Assembly (NCBI RefSeq): GCF_000820515.1
Contig: NZ_JXDG01000042.1
Span: forward strand, 124,001 to 188,000
Source of the DNA: Pseudomonas batumici
GTDB lineage: Bacteria; Pseudomonadota; Gammaproteobacteria; Pseudomonadales; Pseudomonadaceae
Length of the DNA: 64,000 bases
Reading direction: 5' to 3'
Shown here: positions 51,656 through 61,316 of the stretch, piece after piece
Layout: the number at the start of each line of letters is the position of its first letter
Numbering within the stretch: the first letter of the stretch is position 1
Made by a program: the position numbers and the translations under genes
The notes under the pieces: generated by a model
The model's database searches: none
Told to the model about the DNA's origin: nothing
What the model saw: the letters and a program-made list of their open reading frames with translations, nothing else

Positions 51656-53311
51656 ATGAACAACAAGAAAGCAGGCGAACTGCCGCCAAGCGCAGTCGAC
51701 GTACTGATCGTGGGCTACGGCCCGGTAGGTGCAACGCTCGCGGCACTGCTGGGACGCTACGGCATAACGACGCTGGTTCTGGACAAGAGCCATGAGATCC
51801 TGCTGATGCCCCGCGCCATCGCCCTGGACAACGAGGCGTTGCGCATCCTGCAACTCGCCGGATTGACGGAGGACGCTTTCGAGAAGATCGTGATCCCCGA
51901 AGTGCGGATGCGCTCCCCGGTCCTCGGGGATTTCGGTCGCGCCAATACCACCGGATGCATTGACGGCCACCCAAAACTGGTGACGTTCTATCAGCCCGAC
52001 CTTGAGCAGGCGATGCGAGAACAGGTCTCGCGGTTCGAGTCGGTGACCAGCCTGGGAGGCTTCGAACTCGAACGCCTGATCGAGGAGCCGGGCTATGTCC
52101 TCGCCTCCGTACGGGACCAGGAGGGTCAAGTCCACTCTATTCGCGCCCGGTACCTGGTGGGTGCGGATGGCGCAAGCTCCAGGGTCAGAACCTTGATCGG
52201 CCAGGACTTCGAAGGAGAGACCTACGCCGAGGACTGGCTGATTGTCGATGCCGGTAATCGGCACCGTTCAGCGATCGACCATATCGAGTTCCTTTGCAAT
52301 CCAGAACGCCCCACGCCGCACATGCCCGCACCTGGTGGAAGGGAGCGCTGGGAGTTCATGCTGCAACCGGGTGAGACGCGGGAGGAAATGGAAAATCCGG
52401 AAACCATCGCCAGGCTGATTGCGCCCTGGGTCGATCCGCAACAGCTCAAGATCGAGCGCAAGGCGGTCTATCGATTCCATGCGCGTTGCTGCAACCGCTT
52501 TAGCAAGGGACGCGTCTTTCTTGCAGGCGATGCCGCCCACATCACGCCCCCTTTCGTCGGCCAGGGCCTGGTCGCCGGGCTTCGCGATGTCGCCAACCTG
52601 GCCTGGAAGCTCGCCTGGGTCCTGCGCGGCCAGGCCTCGGCGTCGGTGTTGAACTCCTATGACGAAGAACGCCGGCCGCATGCAAAGGCCATGATCGATA
52701 TGGCCAAGCTCATGGGACGCCTGGTCATGCCCAGGAACAAGCTGGCGGCCTTCTTCACCCATGGCCTGATGCGCCTGCTTGCGTTGACGCCGGCCACCCG
52801 GAAATACTTCGAGGAGCTGGACATCAAACCGAAGAACATTTTCAAGAACGGTCTTTTCGCCCCCCATCGCCGCGGCGACAAACTGGTTCGCGGAGGACTC
52901 TTTCCCCAGGCCTGGGTTCGCAACGCCCAACAACAGGTTCATCTGAGTGACGATGCGCTCGGGGACCACCTCACCCTGATCGGATTTGGCGTTGACCCGT
53001 TGTCACGGCTATCCGCCGATCAGATCGGCGCCTGGAAAAAAGCCGGCGGCAACTTCCTGCACATCGGCTCATGCGGTCAGCGCCCGGAGGGCGATTGCGC
53101 CTTCATCGAGGACCTGAGCCATGGCCTCCTGCCGCTGGCGGCCAAGGGCACCCTGGTCGTGGTACGTCCCGACCGCCTCATCATGCACCATGCTCCCGGC
53201 GCTGAAGCCGGCCAACTGGTTCAAACCTGCATTGACCTGATGGCGAGCCGTGGCTCCATTGTTGATAGCGTTTCCGTTACCATCAGCGAGCCTCCCCGAT
53301 TACGAGCCTGA
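51656..53311 (+). CDS. FAD-dependent aromatic hydroxylase, MhpA-like
   Basis: A 551-residue flavin monooxygenase. The FAD motif VLIVGYGPVGATLAALLGRYG is near residue 16; the second FAD motif is GRVFLAGDAAHITPPFVGQG near 285. MhpA hydroxylates 3-(3-hydroxyphenyl)propionate to the 2,3-diol. Here an extradiol dioxygenase gene lies downstream, so the product is likely a catechol. AAGGG lies six bases before the ATG. The next gene (TetR) starts two bases after the stop. The actual substrate is unknown and could be a larger or alkylated phenol. Confidence 0.88.
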   Translation: MNNKKAGELPPSAVDVLIVGYGPVGATLAALLGRYGITTLVLDKSHEILLMPRAIALDNEALRILQLAGLTEDAFEKIVIPEVRMRSPVLGDFGRANTTGCIDGHPKLVTFYQPDLEQAMREQVSRFESVTSLGGFELERLIEEPGYVLASVRDQEGQVHSIRARYLVGADGASSRVRTLIGQDFEGETYAEDWLIVDAGNRHRSAIDHIEFLCNPERPTPHMPAPGGRERWEFMLQPGETREEMENPETIARLIAPWVDPQQLKIERKAVYRFHARCCNRFSKGRVFLAGDAAHITPPFVGQGLVAGLRDVANLAWKLAWVLRGQASASVLNSYDEERRPHAKAMIDMAKLMGRLVMPRNKLAAFFTHGLMRLLALTPATRKYFEELDIKPKNIFKNGLFAPHRRGDKLVRGGLFPQAWVRNAQQQVHLSDDALGDHLTLIGFGVDPLSRLSADQIGAWKKAGGNFLHIGSCGQRPEGDCAFIEDLSHGLLPLAAKGTLVVVRPDRLIMHHAPGAEAGQLVQTCIDLMASRGSIVDSVSVTISEPPRLRA

Positions 53312-53313
53312 GA

Positions 53314-53994
53314 ATGCCCTCTTCCACCCCTGCTGCAGAATCAGTCGCCCCCCAAGCGCTCACGCGAGGCCACAAAAAGCGCGAGCGCACCCGTCGCGGC
53401 CTGGTGGATGCAGCACAACGCCTTGTTGCGCGCAAGGAGGTGGGGGAGATCGCCCTGTTCGAGGTCGCCGCGGAGGCGGCGGTCTCCAACGGCACCATCT
53501 ACAACTACTTCCGCACTCGCGACGAAGTGCTTGAGGCGGTGGGCATCGCCATGGCCACCGAGTTCTCCGATACCATCTCCGCCCTGAGTACAGGCGTGCA
53601 CAGCGGCGCCCAGCGGCTGTCCATCGGTGTGCGCATGTTCATCGGTCGGGCTGCCGATGACCACCCGTGGGCCAGTGCGCTTCTGCGCATCATTCATTTC
53701 GGCCAGGCCACGCGCTCGCGATTGGCCGCCCATGTGCTGGATGACCTGCGCGAAGGCCGTCGTGAGGGCGCTTTTGCTTTCGAAGACGAAGGCATCGCCC
53801 TGGACCTGGTGCTGTCATGCACGACCGGGGCAATGCGCGCCATTGTCGAGGGGCGCATGGAGGCGGAGCACGACATCCAGGTCGCCGAAATGATCCTCAA
53901 GGCTCTGGGGGCTACACCTGCAAAAGCCAGGAAAATCGCCAGCCTGCCGCTCCCCGCCCTGGCAGCGGTCGACCAGGATCCAGAGCCCTCATAA
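53314..53994 (+). CDS. TetR-family regulator 1 of aromatic island
   Basis: A 226-residue TetR protein. The helix-turn-helix is RGLVDAAQRLVARKEVGEIA and FEVAAEAAVSNGTIYNYFRTRDEV, preceded by a basic arm (RGHKKRERTR). It is in the same operon as the hydroxylase. The C-terminal ligand domain has no clear relatives. Two operator-like palindromes lie just after its stop and upstream of the second TetR gene. Confidence 0.9.
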   Translation: MPSSTPAAESVAPQALTRGHKKRERTRRGLVDAAQRLVARKEVGEIALFEVAAEAAVSNGTIYNYFRTRDEVLEAVGIAMATEFSDTISALSTGVHSGAQRLSIGVRMFIGRAADDHPWASALLRIIHFGQATRSRLAAHVLDDLREGRREGAFAFEDEGIALDLVLSCTTGAMRAIVEGRMEAEHDIQVAEMILKALGATPAKARKIASLPLPALAAVDQDPEPS

Positions 53995-53996
53995 AA

Positions 53997-54012
53997 TGAA
54001 CACAAATGTTCA
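53997..54012. promoter_or_regulatory. TetR-type operator, copy 1
   Basis: TGAACA, four bases, TGTTCA. Its centre is 130 bases from copy 2 at 54125. It lies at the end of the first TetR gene. Confidence 0.45.
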
Positions 54013-54124
54013 AAATCTCACAGGCACGACAGCCAAAAAACCAATAACCAGCCCCTATTAACGCCCGTAGATACAGGGATCCCGATAAAAAACATTCTCC
54101 AGCTCAAAAAAGTCGTTGACCATA

Positions 54125-54144
54125 ATTGAACACGAGTGTTCAAT
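54125..54144. promoter_or_regulatory. TetR-type operator, copy 2
   Basis: ATTGAACAC and GTGTTCAAT are perfect nine-base arms around GA. It lies 30-49 bases upstream of the second TetR start codon, the usual place for autoregulation. Confidence 0.65.
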
Positions 54145-54173
54145 ACATTCTCAGACGAGCCTGGAGATAAAGC

Positions 54174-54788
54174 GTGGAATCCCTGAATCCGGTACAACGG
54201 CGCATCCATCAAGCCGCCCTTCGCCTCTTCGCCGAGCGCGGCGCCATTGACGTGAGTATCAGCGATCTTGCACTTGAGGCTGGCGTTGCTCGCGGGACGA
54301 TCTACAGCAACGTGAAAAGCATGGAGCAGCTGTTCGAAGCGGTTGCGGCCCATCTCAGCGCTGAAATGCACGAACGGGTCAACAAAAGTTTCGAGACCCT
54401 CACCCACCCTGCTCACCGCCTTGCCAACGGCATCCGCTTCTTCATCCGGCGCACGCATGAGGAGCCGCAGTGGGGCACCTTCATTCATCGATTCGCGATG
54501 AGTAACGCCTCGCTACGCGAGATGTTCGCCAGCCAGGCCACGAAGGACTTGTTGGAGGGGCTTGCCGGCGGGTGCTACAGCTTCAGAGAAGAGCAACTGC
54601 TCTCGGTCATCACGCTGATCTCCAGCAGTGTACTGGGCGCGATGTTCCTGGTGCTGGAAGGTCATAGAACCTGGCGCGATGCGGGTGCCGACACCGCGGA
54701 ATTCGTGCTCCGGGCACTGGGAGTACCTGCACAGGAGGCTGGACGACTGGCGACCGAGGAACTGCCCGCGCTCCTCGCGCTCGACTAG
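54174..54788 (+). CDS. TetR-family regulator 2 of aromatic island
   Basis: A 204-residue TetR protein with a GTG start and GGAG seven bases upstream. The helix-turn-helix is IHQAALRLFAERGAIDVSIS and LALEAGVARGTIYSNVKSMEQ. The C-terminal domain has no clear clue. The perfect palindrome at 54125 lies in its promoter. It is followed by the dioxygenase gene on the same strand. Confidence 0.9.
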   Translation: MESLNPVQRRIHQAALRLFAERGAIDVSISDLALEAGVARGTIYSNVKSMEQLFEAVAAHLSAEMHERVNKSFETLTHPAHRLANGIRFFIRRTHEEPQWGTFIHRFAMSNASLREMFASQATKDLLEGLAGGCYSFREEQLLSVITLISSSVLGAMFLVLEGHRTWRDAGADTAEFVLRALGVPAQEAGRLATEELPALLALD

Positions 54789-54874
54789 CCCTTCACTGCC
54801 GAGATGGTTTTCACCCCTGCTATGCATGGGGCGGGGCGCGGCTTTGCCCGAAAAAAGTTCGGAGAGGAAAAACA

Positions 54875-55966
54875 ATGAATAATAGTACCGCAGTACCTCG
54901 ACTGAAGACGCTGCAACCTGCCCGGCACCCTGCCCCGACAGTCAAGGCCCAACGTCTTACCCACCTCATCTTCGAGCGACCGGACCTTGATGACGCGGCA
55001 CGCTTTCTGAGTGACTTCGGCCTGACCATCAGTCACCAGGATGCCGATACGCTTTATCTCCGGGCAGCCGACCCCACACCCTACTGCTACCGCATTCATC
55101 GGGGCGCCCAGGCACGCTTTCTCGGCTTCGGACTGGAAGTTCGCAGCGAGGCTGATCTGGATCGCCTGGCCGAGACCGAGGGGGCTTCGCCCGTCGAGCC
55201 CATCACGCATCCGGGTATCGGCAAACAGGTCCGGCTGCGGGATCCCTCCGGATTCATTGTGGAAGCCATCCATGGACAGTCCGCCAGCGATCCCCTGCCG
55301 CACAGGTCCGCGCTTGCGTTCAATCTCGCGGACAAGCAGCCACGCATCAACAAGGCTCAGCGGCCCCCGGTAGCGCCCCCGGAAGTACTGCGCCTCGGCC
55401 ATGTCGTCATCGAGGTTGCCGATTACCAAGCCACCTGCGCCTGGTATACGCAGCATTTCGGACTGATTCCCAGCGATATACAGGTTCTCCCGGATGGCAC
55501 CCCCATCGTCACGTTCATGCGCCTGGACCGCGGCGAGATTCCGACGGACCACCACACCCTCGCCATTGCCCAGGGATTCACGGCGACCTACAGCCACAGC
55601 GCCTATGAGCTGGTCGATGCCGATGCCGTGGGCATGGGTCAACGCGTCCTGCGGGAGCAAGGCTGGCAGCACGCATGGGGAATCGGCCGGCACATTCTGG
55701 GTAGCCAAATCTTCGACTACTGGCAGGACCCATGGGGTGACAAGCACGAACACTACTGTGACGGCGACATTTTCACTTCCACGCAGCCCACCGGCATTCA
55801 TGCGGTCAGCCGCGAGGCCATGGCGCAATGGGGGCAACGCATGCCCAAGAGCTTCACGCAGCCAAAGCTGACGCTGGTCAATCTGCGCGCTCTGATTCGC
55901 AATCTGCGACACAGCCCGGACTTGACGCTACGCAAGCTCATGACGCTTTTCCGCCTGTTCGGATAA
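54875..55966 (+). CDS. Type I extradiol dioxygenase (VOC family)
   Basis: A 363-residue two-domain VOC protein. The C-terminal domain shows the iron-ligand pattern of type I extradiol dioxygenases: His near 175 (RLGHVVIEV), His near 241 (YSHSAYEL) and Glu near 292 (KHEHYCDG). It would cleave a catechol next to its hydroxyl groups. A 50-residue C-terminal tail extends past the usual end. GAGAGG precedes the ATG. Works between the hydroxylase and the FAH-type hydrolase. Confidence 0.85.
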   Translation: MNNSTAVPRLKTLQPARHPAPTVKAQRLTHLIFERPDLDDAARFLSDFGLTISHQDADTLYLRAADPTPYCYRIHRGAQARFLGFGLEVRSEADLDRLAETEGASPVEPITHPGIGKQVRLRDPSGFIVEAIHGQSASDPLPHRSALAFNLADKQPRINKAQRPPVAPPEVLRLGHVVIEVADYQATCAWYTQHFGLIPSDIQVLPDGTPIVTFMRLDRGEIPTDHHTLAIAQGFTATYSHSAYELVDADAVGMGQRVLREQGWQHAWGIGRHILGSQIFDYWQDPWGDKHEHYCDGDIFTSTQPTGIHAVSREAMAQWGQRMPKSFTQPKLTLVNLRALIRNLRHSPDLTLRKLMTLFRLFG

Positions 55967-56080
55967 GACCGTCTGCCCGATGCGCTGGAGCAGGCTGCCC
56001 GTGCGCCCCTGCCCCACATTGGCCCAGTACAACAACTCCGCCCGACAAAACGGGCGAACGATGCTTCAGGAGTGCCTTCA

Positions 56081-57037
56081 ATGCCCGCTGTCCATATTGT
56101 CCGCTTCGAATATCAAGATGCCGTCCATTGGGGGGTCATACGTCAGAACCTGATCACGCCGATTCCAGGAAACTTTGCCACGACCGGCGAGTTCATCGGC
56201 CAGAACAGTATCGACGACCTGCTTCAACTGAAGGGCGTCGAGCTGGCCGAGAACGAAGTCAAACTGCTGTCCCCGGTAACCCGTAATCAGCAGTTCGTTT
56301 GCCAGGGCGCCAACTACCGCCAGCACATGATCGAGTCGGGCATGGACCCCGATGCGAAGAACTTCAACATGATCTTCACCAAAGCGACGAGCTGCCTGGT
56401 GGCGGCGGACAGCGACTTGATCAAGCCGCGCAATGTGCGCTTCCTGGACTACGAAATCGAACTGGGCCTGGTGATGAAACGCGCGATCACCGGCCCCGTT
56501 TCCGTCACCGACGACAACCTGCATGAGTTCGTCGCCGGCGTCGTCATCGTCAACGACTACTCGGCCCGTGACATCCAGATTCCCCAGATGCAGTTCTACA
56601 AAGGCAAGAGCTTCCGTACCTTTGGCCCGGTCGGCCCCTACCTCTGCCTGCTGGGCCCCCAGGACATGCATTACCTGAAGGCGCTGCAACTGCGCCTGAC
56701 AGTCAACGGCCAGGTGCGCCAAAGCGACAGTACCGCCAACCTGGTCTACGGCCCCGCGGAAACCCTGACAGAGCTCTCATCCGTTCAAGATCTTGCCCCA
56801 GGAGACCTGCTTGCCACCGGCACGCCGGCTGGCTGCGCCCTGAGCGTCCCCTCCCCCGGCAAGCAACGTATCGCGGCCCTGCTACCGGAAGCCGCCAAGT
56901 GGAAAATGTTCCTCAAGGTCCAGGAGAAACGCTCTCAATATCTCAAGCCAGGCGACCAGGTCGAGGCGCATATTCGTAGCACCGACGGCTTGATCGACCT
57001 GGGTGTCCAGCGCAACCGGGTAGTGGGAGAACGCTGA
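56081..57037 (+). CDS. Fumarylacetoacetate-hydrolase-family enzyme
   Basis: A 318-residue FAH-family protein. The metal site is in FLDYEIELGLVMKR and VVIVNDYSARDIQ, followed by GKSFRTFGPVGPYL, and ATGTPAGCA near the end. Relatives hydrolyse or hydrate meta-cleavage products. AGGAG lies eight bases before the ATG. The stop overlaps the next start by one base (TGATG). It would split the ring-opened product of the dioxygenase, releasing an acid for the CoA ligase. Confidence 0.88.
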   Translation: MPAVHIVRFEYQDAVHWGVIRQNLITPIPGNFATTGEFIGQNSIDDLLQLKGVELAENEVKLLSPVTRNQQFVCQGANYRQHMIESGMDPDAKNFNMIFTKATSCLVAADSDLIKPRNVRFLDYEIELGLVMKRAITGPVSVTDDNLHEFVAGVVIVNDYSARDIQIPQMQFYKGKSFRTFGPVGPYLCLLGPQDMHYLKALQLRLTVNGQVRQSDSTANLVYGPAETLTELSSVQDLAPGDLLATGTPAGCALSVPSPGKQRIAALLPEAAKWKMFLKVQEKRSQYLKPGDQVEAHIRSTDGLIDLGVQRNRVVGER

Positions 57038-58938
57038 TGACCGTGCAGAGCCTGGCAGACATCAGCAGCCTCGAACAAGTCCCGCTTTCGGAGCGTGGAT
57101 TACCCTCGAGCACCTATGAAGCCTTGCGCCGTGCCGCCGAATGCAATCCTCGGGCGCCGGCACTGAGCTTCGTTCCCGATGCGATCGACTTCAAACGCAC
57201 CTTCGAATGGAACTACACCCAGCTCTTCGCGCAGATAACCCGCGCGGCGAATGCCTTCCACGACCTGGGCATCGTGCCAGGGGAAGTGCTCGCCTTTATC
57301 CTGCCCAACCTGCCAGAGACCCATTTCACCATCTGGGGCGGCGAAGCGGCGGGGATCGTCATGGCGATCAACCCATTGCTGGAAGCGAAGCAGATCGCCA
57401 ACCTGCTGCATTCGGCCAAAGCCACCGTGGTGGTGACGCTGGCGCCCACCCTGGATAACAACCTGTGGGCCAAATTAGCTGGCCCGTTGAACGATCTCCC
57501 CGGAATCAGGCACATCGTCTGGGTCAGCATGGCGCCCTATGTCAGCGAACCTGAACGCGACACGCTCGCAAGCCTGGCGCGCAAGGCCCGCGCACTCCAC
57601 AGCAATGCCGCGATCCACGATTTGCAGACGCTGCTGGAGGCCCAACCAGAGACTCACCTCAAGAGCGGCCGGCAAATCCGCCCGGAAGAACGCTCCTCCT
57701 ACTTCTGTACCGGCGGCACCACCGGGCTCCCCAAGATTGCCGCGCGGACTCACGGCTCGGAAGTGTTCAACGCCTGGGCCATGGCCGCACATTTACAACC
57801 ACGCGGCAGTGGCCAGGTGATCTTTTGCGGCCTGCCGCTCTTCCATGTCAACGGACAACTGGTCACGGGACTGATGCCCTGGACCCAAGGTGATCACGTG
57901 ATCCTTGGCACGGCACAAGGCTATCGAGACCCGGGCGTTATCCCCCACTTCTGGGCGATGGTCGAACACTTCGGCATCAACTTCTTTTCCGGCGTGCCCA
58001 CGGTCTACGCCGCCTTGCTCAGAAACGATCCGAGCAATCATGACCTGTCCAGCCTTCGTTATGCGCTGTGTGGCGCCGCGCCCATGCCAGTAGAACTCTT
58101 TCGAGAGTTCGAACGCCAGACCGGGGTACATATCCTGGAAGGTTACGGACTCACAGAGGGCGCCTGCGTCTCCTGCGTCAATCCGCCCCACGGTGAGCGA
58201 CGTATTGGCTCCATCGGGATCCGCCTCGCCTATCAGGACATGCGCTTGGTGGTGCTGAATGATTCCGGGTTGTACCTGCGCGACGCCGACATCGACGAAG
58301 TCGGTCTGGTCACGATCGCCGGTCCCAACCTGTTCGACGGTTATCTGGAGCCGCACCACAATCAGGGCCTGTGGATCGATATCGACAGCCGACGCTGGCT
58401 GAATACCGGCGATCTGGGTCGCCAGGACGCACAGGGCTACCTGTGGCTGACCGGGCGCAAAAAAGAATTGATCATTCGTGGAGGTCACAACATCGACCCC
58501 AAGCAAATCGAGGAAACATTGCAGGCACATCCGGCGATTGCACTGGCTGCCGCCATTGGCTGTCCCGACGCCCACTCCGGGGAGGTCCCCGTCGCCTATG
58601 TCCAATTGAAGCCGGGACAATTGTGCACGACCGAAGAACTGCTGGCGTTCGCCCATCTCAACATCAGCGAACGCGCCGCCATCCCCAAACGAATTGAAAT
58701 ACTGAAGGAACTACCACTGACCGCGGTGGGCAAGATATTCAAACCAGCCCTGCAACAACGAGAGGTCGCCAACACCGTGCAGCAGGAGATCGGACACCTT
58801 GGGCTCTCCGGTATTGAGGTCAACGTCGTGCAAGATAATAACCGAGGACTTTTAGTTCGCATCCGAGCAGGCGCTCACCAAAAAATTCTTGCCCCTCTCC
58901 TGGGGTGTTACAGCTTTCAAGTTGACTGGATCGACTGA
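57037..58938 (+). CDS. Acyl/aryl-CoA synthetase (AMP-forming)
   Basis: A 633-residue adenylating ligase. The phosphate loop is CTGGTTGLPK near 226, GYGLTEGACVS near 370, the hinge GRKKELIIRGGHNI near 473 and the catalytic Lys in LTAVGKIFKP near 563. It is complete, in contrast to the pseudogene at 21011. It is longer than most relatives. It probably activates either the aromatic acid substrate or the aliphatic acid released after ring cleavage. Confidence 0.9.
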   Translation: MTVQSLADISSLEQVPLSERGLPSSTYEALRRAAECNPRAPALSFVPDAIDFKRTFEWNYTQLFAQITRAANAFHDLGIVPGEVLAFILPNLPETHFTIWGGEAAGIVMAINPLLEAKQIANLLHSAKATVVVTLAPTLDNNLWAKLAGPLNDLPGIRHIVWVSMAPYVSEPERDTLASLARKARALHSNAAIHDLQTLLEAQPETHLKSGRQIRPEERSSYFCTGGTTGLPKIAARTHGSEVFNAWAMAAHLQPRGSGQVIFCGLPLFHVNGQLVTGLMPWTQGDHVILGTAQGYRDPGVIPHFWAMVEHFGINFFSGVPTVYAALLRNDPSNHDLSSLRYALCGAAPMPVELFREFERQTGVHILEGYGLTEGACVSCVNPPHGERRIGSIGIRLAYQDMRLVVLNDSGLYLRDADIDEVGLVTIAGPNLFDGYLEPHHNQGLWIDIDSRRWLNTGDLGRQDAQGYLWLTGRKKELIIRGGHNIDPKQIEETLQAHPAIALAAAIGCPDAHSGEVPVAYVQLKPGQLCTTEELLAFAHLNISERAAIPKRIEILKELPLTAVGKIFKPALQQREVANTVQQEIGHLGLSGIEVNVVQDNNRGLLVRIRAGAHQKILAPLLGCYSFQVDWID

Positions 58939-59108
58939 AAACAAGTCCAACTCTGCAATCCCGAACAATACCCCCTGACACTGAGCTGCCAGGGATTATC
59001 AAGCAATAGATCAAATCCGACTTCCACCCAGAAGTACACGGAAAGGCGAAGCCTTGCCTGCGTCATCTGCCTGATGCAATCGACAAAAACAATAACGAGG
59101 TAAACATC

Positions 59109-60428
59109 ATGAATCAGAAGCGTCGCGTAGCACCTTGTCTGGGCACTCACCAAACGCCCATTAGTTGGCTCAAACTGGTTTATACCGTTGCCATGATCGG
59201 CACGTCGACAACGGCACTGGCCAATGGCATTACGCTCAATGAGCAAAGCACCAGCAGTGCCGGGACCGCCTATGCGGGACGCTCGTCATCCGCGCTGGAC
59301 GCCAGCACGATATATGGGAATCCCGCGGGGCTGACCAAGTTGCCCCGCAGCGAACTGAGCGGCGGTATCTCGGTCCTCGCGATCAAGGACAACATCAGCG
59401 ACTCCCAGAGCAATGCCACAGGAACGAGCAAGGGCAACTCCGTCCCCTTGGCCGCCGTTCCCTTCGCCTATTTTTCAGCCCCCCTTGACGACCGTTTCTC
59501 GGCGGGCCTGGGGCTCTATGTTCCGTTCGGCCTGGTCAACAATTATGAGAGCAGCTTCCAAGGCCGCTATTTTGGCGCCTATAGCAAGACCGAGGCGATC
59601 ACCCTGCAACCGACCCTCGCCTACCGAGTCAATGATTACGTCTCTATTGGTGGCGGTCCGACGCTGAACCGCTTCGATGCAAAGCTCCAGAACAATCTGG
59701 CCACCGGCGCCTTGAACAACGGCAAAGAGACATTGGTCACCATCAAGGGAGATGACACGGCCATTGGTTATAACCTTGGCGTCCTGTTTGACTTGAACGA
59801 TGCAACCCGCTGGGGAGTGACTTATCACTCGAAGGTCAGCTATCACCTCAAAGGACAAACCGAGGTTGCCGATGCACCCGCAGCGCTTGGCCTGAACGGA
59901 AAATATAATGCCAGGATAGGTCTTGATACGCCTGAATCAATGGATACCTCCATTACTCATCATTTCAATGATCGCTGGACCGGATACCTGAGCACCGTCT
60001 GGACACGCTGGAGCCGTCTCGACAAATTCGAGGCCATCAATAGCGGTGTTTCCGCGGCCGGGCAGAGTTTCGGTCTAGGCCGTGTCGGCGAGACACTGAA
60101 CTGGCACGACACCTGGGCTGGCGCGATCGGTGCATCCTATCAACTTGACCGGCAGTGGCTGCTGCGCGCCGGTTACTCCTACGACCCCTCCACTGTTCAA
60201 AATGCGGACCGCAGCGTGCGAATCCCGGTCGGCAACCGCAACTCCATAACCCTGGGTGCGGCTTTTTCGCCGAATGCGGATATGACCATAGACGTTGCTT
60301 ATGGTTATATTTGGGACTCCACGGCCTCGGTGAGACAGTCGAATAACTCAGGTCTTCAACCGAGCTATAGTGCCAAATACGATAACAGTGCCAATGAATT
60401 GTCGGTGCAGTTGACCTATCGCTACTGA
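59109..60428 (+). CDS. FadL/OmpP1-type outer-membrane transporter
   Basis: A 439-residue beta-barrel protein. A long leader ends near TALA-NGI, followed by the family's N-terminal hatch (TLNEQSTSSAGTAYAG) and the NPA turn in IYGNPAGLTKLP. The C-terminus ends LTYRY, an outer-membrane signature. FadL relatives admit hydrophobic acids and aromatic compounds, which suits uptake of the island's substrate. It ends seven bases inside the converging TIM-barrel gene. Confidence 0.9.
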   Translation: MNQKRRVAPCLGTHQTPISWLKLVYTVAMIGTSTTALANGITLNEQSTSSAGTAYAGRSSSALDASTIYGNPAGLTKLPRSELSGGISVLAIKDNISDSQSNATGTSKGNSVPLAAVPFAYFSAPLDDRFSAGLGLYVPFGLVNNYESSFQGRYFGAYSKTEAITLQPTLAYRVNDYVSIGGGPTLNRFDAKLQNNLATGALNNGKETLVTIKGDDTAIGYNLGVLFDLNDATRWGVTYHSKVSYHLKGQTEVADAPAALGLNGKYNARIGLDTPESMDTSITHHFNDRWTGYLSTVWTRWSRLDKFEAINSGVSAAGQSFGLGRVGETLNWHDTWAGAIGASYQLDRQWLLRAGYSYDPSTVQNADRSVRIPVGNRNSITLGAAFSPNADMTIDVAYGYIWDSTASVRQSNNSGLQPSYSAKYDNSANELSVQLTYRY

Positions 60429-61315
60429 TCGACAATAGACCTGACGGTAACCGGCATTTCTTCTAATGCCGGAACACCCTGATGGAGTTCAAGGCTGTCA
60501 TTCCACAGTGCACGCACTCGCTCCTTGAGCATCAGCGCCTCATCCCAACGGTTACTGATGTCCGCACCATCAACTCCGGTAATGGCGTAAGGCGGTGGAC
60601 CCAGCTCACACGTGAAGGACAGGCTATCGGGGGTGTTTGGGCGAGCCAACCAGTCTTCGATCCCATAGCGCCACCAGCCCAGGAAACGCTCCAACCAGGG
60701 TCGATGCTGGGCGAAACTCAAGGGCACCTGAATCTGTTCGCCATTGGCCACCCGGCCATGGAAACCCCAGCTATGACGCAGGATTTCATGGATCTGCTCG
60801 TCGTCTTCGGCAACGGCCGTCTCTGGCAACTCGCGACCCACGACATAGTGGGAAAGATCAGCCAACAACTTGAGGTCGGGCATCTCGGCAAGCAGGTCGA
60901 GGGTGAACAACAGGTCGCTGGTCAACCGGTAACGATGGGTTTCCAGGAGAATCGGAAAGTCCACCTGCTCGGCCAGGCGCTGCCACCCCTCGACCAGCCG
61001 GACAGCCTGGCCCAGGCTGCGCGGGCGCACATCCGCCTGCAAGGTGAGGTGATGGCAACCATGGCGACAGGCAACATCGAGCGCCGCTGCCAGGTCATCC
61101 ACCGTTCGCGGAAAGACCTGGCCCTCGATCTGTAACCCGAGTCCCTTGGCGGCGGTACTCAAGCGCCTCGCGTGTTGCCCGCCCCAGAAATGGTCGGTGA
61201 CGCCGTCAAAGCCGGCGGCAGCGATTTGCTCCAGCTGTGCCTCCAGGGGCAGGTCGCACTGACCACGGTGATCGAGCATCGCCCACAGGGACTGAAACAC
61301 CAGAAATTCACGCAT
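60422..61315 (-). CDS. Sugar-phosphate isomerase/epimerase-like TIM barrel (MocC/IolE-like)
   Basis: A 297-residue TIM barrel of the AP-endonuclease-2 superfamily (LEAQLEQIAAAGFDGVTDHF; HLTLQADVRPRSLG; LLETHRYRLTSDLLFTLDLL; LKLLADLSHYVVG). Members include inosose dehydratase IolE and MocC of rhizopine catabolism. It starts two bases after the ferredoxin reductase stop, so it belongs to the oxygenase operon. Converges with the porin gene with a seven-base overlap. The reaction is not known. Confidence 0.82.
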   Translation of the reverse strand: MREFLVFQSLWAMLDHRGQCDLPLEAQLEQIAAAGFDGVTDHFWGGQHARRLSTAAKGLGLQIEGQVFPRTVDDLAAALDVACRHGCHHLTLQADVRPRSLGQAVRLVEGWQRLAEQVDFPILLETHRYRLTSDLLFTLDLLAEMPDLKLLADLSHYVVGRELPETAVAEDDEQIHEILRHSWGFHGRVANGEQIQVPLSFAQHRPWLERFLGWWRYGIEDWLARPNTPDSLSFTCELGPPPYAITGVDGADISNRWDEALMLKERVRALWNDSLELHQGVPALEEMPVTVRSIVDQ

Positions 61316-61316
61316 A

